IMG/VR virus record: IMGVR_UViG_3300036652_002318
Span: 1 to 20,101 of that record
Direction: 5' to 3' (one strand)
Length of the DNA stretch: 20,101 nt
Origin: a virus
Under the pieces are notes generated by a model. It made no database searches and was not told the origin of the DNA. It saw only the letters and a list, made by a program, of their open reading frames with translations. The position numbers and the translations under genes are program-made. Shown piece by piece: positions 14,490 to 20,101 of the stretch (its first letter is position 1; every line of letters begins with the position of its first letter).

Positions 14490-15506
14490 GTGACGAAAAA
14501 CAGGCACCTAGTACTCGCTGGCAAGCGAGTTGAAGCGCGTCACGAGGCAGTGCAGATTGCTGCCACGAATGACTTGGGCATTGGTGTCCAAGCTGCAACT
14601 CCGCCGCCGACCACTATTGCGCCGGCTTCCCATCCACTGGGACCGCCGACGTTGGCCGGAACATTGATCACCGTGGATCTGATGCTCAATCAGCCGACGA
14701 GGATCACTCGCATGATCATGGATTTGACACTCCAGCGTTTCGTCGCTGACCGAATCTTTGCTTCGGCCGGCGGTGTCACCGGTGGTGCAGTGGTCTACGA
14801 TCAGGCAACATGGAATGAGCTATACGCTGCTCGCGACGTTGAGCGAGTGGCTCCTGGTGCGGAGTTCCCAGTCCTCACCGGCGTGCAGCTCATCCCGAAG
14901 GTCGCCTCTGTGGAGAAGTGGGGCGGCAAGGTGTTCATCACCGACGAAGCCAGGGACAGGAACAACACGGTGTTGTTCATGCGACTCATGCGTCAGGTGG
15001 GTAACACCATCGTTCGAAAGATCAACGCTCGGGCGATTGCGGAGATGAACGCCGCGGTCACTTCGTTTGCCCGTACATTCGTTGGCCGTTCGTGGTCAGC
15101 AGTCGTCACTGCTGGTACAAACGCCAGCACCGCACAGCAGTACCCGCTGCGTGACTTCGCGCAAGCGGATCTGATCGCTGAGCAGGACGAGTTGGGCGTG
15201 GTATTCAATCTCGTGCTGCTCAATCCGCAGGAGTACGCAACTCTGACCACCGTTTACGGTGCAACGAGTCTCGCTCAGTTCCTGCAGTTCATCGGCAAGC
15301 AGATCTACGTGACGAACCGCGTGCCAGCTGGTACTGCGTACTTCGTTCAGGAAGGTCAAGTCGGTGAAATGCGTATCGAGAAGCCACTCGGTACGGAGAC
15401 ATGGCGCGAACCGGAGACGGAGCGGACGTGGTCACAGTCGAGCGTTCGACCGGTCATGTACGTGACTAACCCGTACTCCATTCTGCAAGCAACCGGCCTG
15501 ACCTAA
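14490..15506 (+). CDS. Major capsid protein (HK97 fold expected)
   Basis: A 338-residue protein starting at GTG 14490 with AAGGAG at 14479-14484, five bases before the start. It follows the protease/scaffold and decoration genes, the usual place for the shell protein. Features include a long helix near 105-117 (TWNELYAARDVER), a FITDEARDRNN segment at 149-159, the spine-like helix RLMRQVGNTIVRKINARAIAEMN at 165-187, and VLLNPQEYATL with VTNRVPAGTAYFVQEGQVG at 242-292, typical of the A-domain end of HK97-fold shell proteins. The N terminus (1-50) could act as a scaffold-like arm. No cleavage site can be pinned down, but the nearby protease suggests processing. Confidence 0.88.
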   Translation: MTKNRHLVLAGKRVEARHEAVQIAATNDLGIGVQAATPPPTTIAPASHPLGPPTLAGTLITVDLMLNQPTRITRMIMDLTLQRFVADRIFASAGGVTGGAVVYDQATWNELYAARDVERVAPGAEFPVLTGVQLIPKVASVEKWGGKVFITDEARDRNNTVLFMRLMRQVGNTIVRKINARAIAEMNAAVTSFARTFVGRSWSAVVTAGTNASTAQQYPLRDFAQADLIAEQDELGVVFNLVLLNPQEYATLTTVYGATSLAQFLQFIGKQIYVTNRVPAGTAYFVQEGQVGEMRIEKPLGTETWREPETERTWSQSSVRPVMYVTNPYSILQATGLT

Positions 15507-15537
15507 GTCAAGTCGACTCAATCAAGGGGAGATCGTT

Positions 15538-16065
15538 ATGCCACAAGCTACTCGGAAAGCGAAGGCGACAGGCCACAGCGTGGTTGTGGAGGACGCCGGT
15601 ACCTCGCTTTCTGGAAAGGATCTAAAAAAGGTGACCGTCGCGGTCAGGGCATTTCCTTACCGCGTCGAAACGGAGCATCCATACGAGCCCGGAAAGATCA
15701 TCGCTGAAGATCGGACCGCGCTCGTCGGTGAAGTCATTGAAGTGCTGCCGCCAGAGTATGTTCGTGGTGTCACTCTCAATGCCTTCTTGAAGGAAGATCA
15801 GAACATTGCCATTCTGACTGGCTCAGAAGTTCCAGTCGAGACCGGTACGGATCTTCAGTTCAGTGCCATGGACGCGACGGACACCGAACTCATCAATTGG
15901 ATCAAGGACAAAGGACCGAAGGTCCAAGAAGTCATCGACGCGTCGGAAGGTGATGCCGAGACAGCAGCACGGTTGCTTACAGCGGAATCGGCAGCGACAG
16001 GCAATGACCCTCGCAAGGGAGTTATAATGGGTCTTGAGGCAGTAGTAAGGCGTAGTCAGGAGTAA
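15538..16065 (+). CDS. Head-region protein after major capsid (unknown)
   Basis: A 175-residue protein with AAGGGGAG at 15524-15531 before ATG 15538. The N terminus is basic (RKAKATGHS), followed by a beta-rich middle with RAFPYRVETEHPYEPGK and VIEVLPPEYVRGV, then a helical, acidic C-terminal half (DTELINWIKDKGPKVQEVIDA, EGDAETAARLLTAE). The C-terminal half looks like a small helical binding domain of the kind seen in head fibre or neck proteins. I do not recognise the family. Its position between capsid and head-tail adaptor suggests a head completion or decoration role. Confidence 0.65.
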   Translation: MPQATRKAKATGHSVVVEDAGTSLSGKDLKKVTVAVRAFPYRVETEHPYEPGKIIAEDRTALVGEVIEVLPPEYVRGVTLNAFLKEDQNIAILTGSEVPVETGTDLQFSAMDATDTELINWIKDKGPKVQEVIDASEGDAETAARLLTAESAATGNDPRKGVIMGLEAVVRRSQE

Positions 16066-16068
16066 CTC

Positions 16069-16536
16069 ATGCCGGCCTCTGATTACACTCCGAGTGTGCA
16101 AGACATTGCACTGATGCTGCGCGCTCGGACGAGGGATGCAAACGGCGATCTGGTGAGTGATTTTACCAGTGACACGATACCTACTGATCTGGATGTCACG
16201 GGCCTAATTCAGTCGGCAGTTGACGACGTGAGTGGTGCGATAGGCCCTGACATCGACTCTGGTTACTTCGACACAGCGAAGGTCTGTTGCGTTTACTTGG
16301 CGTCGGCGAACGTGGAACTGAGTTACTTTCCTGAACAGGCGGTGGCGAATCAGTCCATGTACGACAAACTGATGACACGGTACAACGCCAAGTTGACTCA
16401 GCTGCTCGAGGATCTAGAGATGGATGTTGGAAGCGGAGGTGGTGCTTCAGACGGAGAAATGCCAGGCGCAGGTGCCTGGAACACTATCGGCGGTGGTTTC
16501 CCTGATCCCTACTGGTGGCGTTACGCAAACTGGTAA
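16069..16536 (+). CDS. Head-tail connector (adaptor)
   Basis: A 155-residue protein with CAGGAG at 16057-16062 and a six-base spacer. The N-terminal half (SVQDIALMLRARTRDANGDL, then DVTGLIQSAVDDVSGAIG) is helical and matches the pattern of the gp6/gp15-type adaptor proteins of actinobacterial phages, where the first helices bind the portal. Residues 80-118 form further helices, and the C-terminal 35 residues are Gly/Trp/Tyr-rich and probably flexible. It should dock under the portal and connect to the neck. Confidence 0.75.
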   Translation: MPASDYTPSVQDIALMLRARTRDANGDLVSDFTSDTIPTDLDVTGLIQSAVDDVSGAIGPDIDSGYFDTAKVCCVYLASANVELSYFPEQAVANQSMYDKLMTRYNAKLTQLLEDLEMDVGSGGGASDGEMPGAGAWNTIGGGFPDPYWWRYANW

Positions 16537-17063
16537 TGGCTAGACGAGTAAAAGCCGATCCGACTTTCCACACTGGAGTCAGTGTTGTCATCGAGTGTTT
16601 TGGTGACATTCAGATCTCTCGCGACTTGCTGCGTTTTGGTGAGCGAGCGATCCGTGCGACGCCGTTGTGGAATGCGATCTACCGTGACTTACTGCTCATT
16701 GAAAAGGTGCAGTTCCTCACCGAAGGAGAGCACGGTTCCGGTGGTTGGCCAGAACTCGCTCAGTCAACACTCAATGCCAAGGTCAGCAGAAGACAGCAAC
16801 CTTGGATCTTGCGAGCGTCGCAGAGTTTGTTCAGATCACTTACTCGTTCAGGAGCACCAGGAAACATCAGGGAAGTTGCTCCCACATGGATGCGCTTCGG
16901 TTCAGACATACCGTACGGTATTCATCATCAGACTGGAACGTCGCACATGCCACAGCGTAAACCCATTGAGTTGACTGAAACGGAACGACGGATGATCGTC
17001 AAAAGTGTTCAGTTGTACATACTCAGAGGAGCGCCACCGAGTGAGTTCGGAGTTGGAGTATGA
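16536..17063 (+). CDS. Virion morphogenesis protein (Mu gpG-like, Phage_tail_S type)
   Basis: A 175-residue protein from ATG 16536, which overlaps the previous stop by one base (TAATG); a GTG at 16515 in the same frame would add seven residues but lies inside the connector gene. The pattern is WPELAQSTLNAK near 73-84, then ILRASQSLFRSLT near 92-104, then MRFGSDIPYGIHHQTGT near 122-138, then a QRKPIELTETERRMI segment. This is the classical gpG-like series. The family acts in tail completion or head-tail joining. The stop overlaps the next start as ATGA. Confidence 0.83.
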   Translation: MARRVKADPTFHTGVSVVIECFGDIQISRDLLRFGERAIRATPLWNAIYRDLLLIEKVQFLTEGEHGSGGWPELAQSTLNAKVSRRQQPWILRASQSLFRSLTRSGAPGNIREVAPTWMRFGSDIPYGIHHQTGTSHMPQRKPIELTETERRMIVKSVQLYILRGAPPSEFGVGV

Positions 17064-17719
17064 GTATCGTTGATCCCACAGCTACGCTGTATGGTGATGA
17101 CAGCCCACTAATCACCCGTGGTTACGTGGAAAAGAATATGCTCGCGCACTTGCAGGCTCAACTAGAGAGTTATCTTGCGCGGGTCGAACGACTGGAGGGT
17201 TTGCTACCAGGAACAATCAGCACGCCAAAGTCATGGGAAGTCATCAACGAGTTCACACGGTACCCGGAAGAGATGATGCCGTTCGTAGCTGTTATTTCTC
17301 CTGGTATCAATCCTGGTCGGCCACCGTATCGTGAAGGTGACGGTTCGGTAAAAGCGTGGTGGATGCTTGCAATAGGAGCTGTCGTGTCCACAAGAAAGGA
17401 ACGTGAATCCAAGGATTTGGCCGGTTACTACGGAGCAGCAATTCGTGGTGCGGTCATGGAGCAACCAGAGTTGGGTGGGTGGGCAAGTGGCGTCGATTGG
17501 GATGATGAGAAGTACGATGACTTTCCTAGAGTAACTGAACGTACAATCGCAGCGGTGCGTTTAGTGTTCACTGTTGAAGTAGAGAACGTAGTGAACGTCT
17601 TTGGAGCCCCGAGGCACTATGATGGTTCGTTGATGATTCCTGGTGATCCTTATGCTCCTCAGACACCGTATCCAGAAGTTGTTTCAGCGGAAGCTGATGT
17701 AACTGAGAACGGAGGTTAG
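17060..17719 (+). CDS. Tail terminator-like protein
   Basis: A 219-residue protein starting with the ATGA overlap. It lies between the morphogenesis protein and the sheath, the normal location of the terminator that caps tail growth. Residues 27-46 look like a coiled helix (MLAHLQAQLESYLARVERLEG). After it come EEMMPFVAVISPG, WWMLAIGAVVSTRKERESKDLAGYYGAAIRG and a Val-rich strand (VRLVFTVEVENVVNVF), the alternation of strand, helix and strand typical of the small alpha/beta terminators. The assignment rests on order and fold pattern. Confidence 0.65.
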   Translation: MSIVDPTATLYGDDSPLITRGYVEKNMLAHLQAQLESYLARVERLEGLLPGTISTPKSWEVINEFTRYPEEMMPFVAVISPGINPGRPPYREGDGSVKAWWMLAIGAVVSTRKERESKDLAGYYGAAIRGAVMEQPELGGWASGVDWDDEKYDDFPRVTERTIAAVRLVFTVEVENVVNVFGAPRHYDGSLMIPGDPYAPQTPYPEVVSAEADVTENGG

Positions 17720-17721
17720 CG

Positions 17722-18843
17722 TTGCCACTTCCTGGTTATGTGGTTGAGATTGTTGATTCGCCGCCGAATCCGTCGGCGTTCAACATGATTGGGACGTGGT
17801 TCCCAATCGGATTCTCAGAACAAGCAGCATCAGGATGGGTTTACTCGATTGACCAGTTCATTTCGATGGCTGGTGCTCGGGATCCCGCCTGTCCGATCTA
17901 TGACTCGGTACAAGAGTTCTTCCGTGAAGGAGGCTACCGCGCCAAGGTCAACACTGCAGTGAAAGGTGGAACAGACATCGAGTTGGTAGCGCTTCTCGAT
18001 GGCATTCTCAACGAGGATGGTCCAGGTGCAGTTTCAGCGCCTGGTGTTACTACCGTTTCGCTGCAGGTTTCTGTCGCTCAGTTCGTGGATGACACTGCTC
18101 GAATCGGAATCCTCGATGCGCCGAATGATCCTGTTCCAGCGAACCTGGTGACAGCAGCGAACGCAGTCACTGGACAGCCGGGTGATTGGCGGTGCGGCAT
18201 GTTCGCACCGTGGGACATTATTCCCGGTATAGTTTCAGGGACGACGAGAACAGTGCCTCCTTGCGGTCGGATTGCCGGAAACTTGGCACGCAACGACGGT
18301 CAAGGTTACGGTGCGGATGATCCGGCAGCCGGTGCACTTGGTGTCGCGCAGTACGCCAATGATCTCAGTCAGCCAGCATGGAATGACGGTGATCGGACAG
18401 TTCTGAACGGCGCCGGTGTCAATGTTACTCGGTTGATCTATGGCGTGCCGAGGACGTATGGCTTCCGGTCACTGGCTGACCAGCTTCTCAAGACTGACTG
18501 GTCGGAGTTCGGAAGTTCACGGACGATCATGTCCGTTGAGTGGGCACTCAGCATCGTCGCTGAGAACTTCGTTTTCAGCAAGCTCGATGGTCTAGGATTC
18601 ACGCTCAACCGGTGGAAAGCTGCACTTACCGGTGCGCTGAATCCGTTCTACCTGAACGGTGATCTGTACGGCACTACGCCACAGGAGGCTTACTCCGTCG
18701 GCATCGGTCCCGATGTCAACACCGCTCAGACATTCGCGAATGGACAGTTGTTCGCGAAGGTCGGTCTCCGTACCAGCTCGATGGCAGAGCAGGTGTACGT
18801 GATGATCGCGAAGATTCCTATCACTGAATCGTTGGCCGCGTAA
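17722..18843 (+). CDS. Contractile tail sheath protein
   Basis: A 373-residue protein starting with TTG 17722 behind GGAGG at 17711-17715, six bases away. Sheath features are a PGYVVEIVDSP N terminus for the linking arm, GMFAPWDIIPGI at 159-170, TRTVPPCGRIAGNLARND at 175-192, ALGVAQYANDLSQPAWNDGD near 205-224, and GVNVTRLIYGVPRTYGFRS at 232-250, the strongly conserved core. The C-terminal region (about 265-373) should form the inner domain facing the tube. The protein polymerises around the tube and contracts on infection. It makes the phage a myovirus. At 373 residues it is among the smaller sheaths, so outer protrusion domains may be reduced. Confidence 0.93.
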   Translation: MPLPGYVVEIVDSPPNPSAFNMIGTWFPIGFSEQAASGWVYSIDQFISMAGARDPACPIYDSVQEFFREGGYRAKVNTAVKGGTDIELVALLDGILNEDGPGAVSAPGVTTVSLQVSVAQFVDDTARIGILDAPNDPVPANLVTAANAVTGQPGDWRCGMFAPWDIIPGIVSGTTRTVPPCGRIAGNLARNDGQGYGADDPAAGALGVAQYANDLSQPAWNDGDRTVLNGAGVNVTRLIYGVPRTYGFRSLADQLLKTDWSEFGSSRTIMSVEWALSIVAENFVFSKLDGLGFTLNRWKAALTGALNPFYLNGDLYGTTPQEAYSVGIGPDVNTAQTFANGQLFAKVGLRTSSMAEQVYVMIAKIPITESLAA

Positions 18844-18857
18844 AAGGAGGGAAAGAA

Positions 18858-19283
18858 ATGCCAGACGGCACTCGCGAACAACTATTCCTAGTCACGCTGA
18901 TCATTGATGGCGTTGACTTGGGAACCTGGGACAAGTGGGACGGAGGTGACAAGGACTCAACATCAACGAAATACCGTTCGGGCGGTGACGACGCTGAAGA
19001 GGATCTGGGTGGATCAGTGACTTACTCGGATCTGACTCTGACTAGGAACTATCGTCTGAGTCGCGACGCGCCGATTCTCGGTTTCCTACTCAACAAGGTA
19101 GGGATCGGCAACTGCATTGCGTCGAAGTACCCGCTCAATCGTGACTACACAGTTTTCGGCCCGCACATTCAAGCGGCCGGACCGCTCAAGACAGTCACGG
19201 ATCCAAAGGTCGATTCCAACGCTGCTAACGCGGCACTCTTGGCTATCGTCGTCTCGGTCAACTCACTGACCGCCTACCCATAG
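18858..19283 (+). CDS. Tail tube protein
   Basis: A 141-residue protein with AAAAGGAGGG at 18842-18851 and a short AT-rich spacer. The N terminus (LFLVTLIIDGVDLGTWDKWDGG) and EEDLGGSVTYSDLTLTRNYRLSRD in the middle give the strand pattern of myophage tube proteins (phage T4 gp19/Mu gpM-like fold). It directly follows the sheath, as expected, and precedes the tail-assembly chaperone. The protein forms stacked hexamers through which DNA passes. Confidence 0.85.
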   Translation: MPDGTREQLFLVTLIIDGVDLGTWDKWDGGDKDSTSTKYRSGGDDAEEDLGGSVTYSDLTLTRNYRLSRDAPILGFLLNKVGIGNCIASKYPLNRDYTVFGPHIQAAGPLKTVTDPKVDSNAANAALLAIVVSVNSLTAYP

Positions 19284-19304
19284 TAAAACCGCAAGGGGAG
19301 AATC

Positions 19305-19895
19305 ATGGAAAGTTCAGAACTACCGGCTGATGTTGCCACACAGCACGGTTTGCTGAGTCAAACCGCTTCGTTGGATTTGCCTGAGACAGACGAAGAAGTG
19401 GTGATCGACGAGAACGGCGAAGTTCCTGCCGATTTGCTTGAGACCATTCGCGAGGCACAAGCAGAAGTGCGGCCTTTCGGAAGGACTAAGGTCATGGAAG
19501 TACCTGGTTATCACGGTTTGCTTGCTGTGGAATACCAGTACGTCGGTTCGGAGGTCACTGAAGCCATTGCTCGGAAAGTCCGACGCGAGACTCGTCCGGT
19601 GGACGGAAAAGGAACTGCTTTGTTGAGTTCCATTGACACGTTACGTGCTGCTTGTAAGCGCGTCCTGTGCCGTCGAGCAGTCACTGATGATTGGATGAGT
19701 GTTGGCGGTAGCAACATGCCGGTAGTTCGTTTAGACTCGAAGTTGGCGCGGTTACTGAACTTCGACGCAGACAATGGTCGTGAGACAGTGCTCGGTTTAT
19801 TCGGAAGTGAGCATGCGATCATTCAGTCTAACGTGATCCTGAGTAACTGGATGTCTGATAAGACAAGAGAATCAGACGAAGATTTTTTACTCTGA
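19305..19895 (+). CDS. Tail assembly chaperone, zero-frame product (G-like)
   Basis: A 196-residue protein with AAGGGGAG at 19293-19300. It is acidic at the N terminus (PETDEEVVIDENGEVPADLLE) and then mixed (YHGLLAVEYQYVGSEVTEAIARKVRR), with a helical end. It sits between the tube gene and where the tape measure gene should be, the standard place for the chaperone that holds the tape measure during tail assembly. The stop TGA (19893-19895) lies just after a slippery heptamer, so a longer fusion can be made (see the 19305-20101 entry). Confidence 0.85.
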   Translation: MESSELPADVATQHGLLSQTASLDLPETDEEVVIDENGEVPADLLETIREAQAEVRPFGRTKVMEVPGYHGLLAVEYQYVGSEVTEAIARKVRRETRPVDGKGTALLSSIDTLRAACKRVLCRRAVTDDWMSVGGSNMPVVRLDSKLARLLNFDADNGRETVLGLFGSEHAIIQSNVILSNWMSDKTRESDEDFLL

Positions 19896-20101
19896 TTCAA
19901 GATGACCCGAGCATTGTCGAAGCAGCGAAGGCGCAACTAGTAGGACTGTCAGGATGGGATCTACTTCACCCCACTGACCACCTGCAACTGGTAATCATGC
20001 AAGCAGTCACTCAAAGAACAATCCGACTGATGGAAGAGCGCGATGAAGCACTCGCGGTCAGGATTGCCAACGCTGTTGCTCGGTCGTTGGGAGGTAAGTG
20101 A
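19305..20101 (+). CDS. Tail assembly chaperone, -1 frameshift fusion (GT-like), joined at 19889
   Basis: Slippage at T TTT TTA (19883-19889) moves the ribosome from frame 19305 into the -1 frame, reading ACT CTG ATT from 19889. The extension encodes about 70 residues (TLIQDDPSIVEAAKAQLVGL and on to VANAVARSLGGK-like helices) and stops at TGA 20099-20101, the last bases of the window. Total length is about 265 residues. The extension has no ATG in frame until 19997, which supports expression only by frameshift. This is the well-known arrangement of long-tailed phages, where the long form is made at a low ratio. Confidence 0.85.
19883..19889 (+). promoter_or_regulatory. -1 programmed ribosomal frameshift site T TTT TTA
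   Basis: The heptamer has the X XXY YYZ form in the right phase: in the zero frame the codons are TTT (19884-19886) and TTA (19887-19889). The zero-frame stop follows four bases later at 19893, and the -1 frame is open to the end of the window. No clear downstream stem or pseudoknot was spotted by eye. Confidence 0.85.

Overview
The window is a block of tailed-phage late genes, all on the + strand and packed with gaps of a few bases or short overlaps. It holds a terminase large subunit, portal, capsid protease/scaffold, decoration and major capsid proteins, head-tail joining proteins, tail sheath, tail tube and a frameshifted tail-assembly chaperone. The sheath makes it a contractile-tailed phage (myovirus morphology) or a prophage of one. 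No integrase, repressor, tRNA or host gene is visible, so free phage and prophage cannot be separated. The host is probably Gram-positive and perhaps actinobacterial. This is inferred from GTG/TTG starts behind strong AAGGAG-type Shine-Dalgarno sites, two peptidoglycan hydrolases carrying a PLL-lectin-like repeat common in actinobacterial secreted proteins, and the lack of recognisable outer-membrane spanins. The head genes resemble the Mu-like group (DUF935-type portal with MuF domain, gpI-like protease/scaffold, gpG-like morphogenesis protein).

Layout. 1-1466: the 3' part of a tandem LamG/concanavalin-like tail or surface protein, then a small unknown gene. 1487-3019: terminase large subunit. 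3023-5943: a six-gene lysis cassette of a TM/coiled-coil protein, a membrane-anchored collagen-like protein, a holin-like protein, a GH25 muramidase, a 29-residue membrane miniprotein and an M15 peptidase. 5944-6106: the only sizeable intergenic gap, rich in inverted repeats. 6107-9585: a 1044-residue fibre with a collagen stalk and tandem C1q-like jelly rolls, plus a small acidic companion gene. 9601-15506: portal-MuF fusion, protease/scaffold, decoration protein and major capsid protein. 15538-17719: head completion and tail terminator genes. 17722-20101: sheath, tube and the two-frame tail-assembly chaperone, whose -1 frame stop codon is the last three bases of the window.

Three things stand out. 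First, a membrane-anchored collagen rod of 44 uninterrupted Gly-X-Y triplets sits inside the lysis cassette, translationally coupled to a coiled-coil membrane protein. Its predicted length is close to the thickness of a Gram-positive wall. Second, both lysins end in the same single propeller-blade-like repeat. Third, the terminase is separated from the portal by a lysis-plus-fibre block whose fibre part is a patchy GC-rich mosaic, with an apparent compositional junction inside the small gene after the fibre. The -1 frameshift site T TTT TTA at 19883-19889 is in exact phase.
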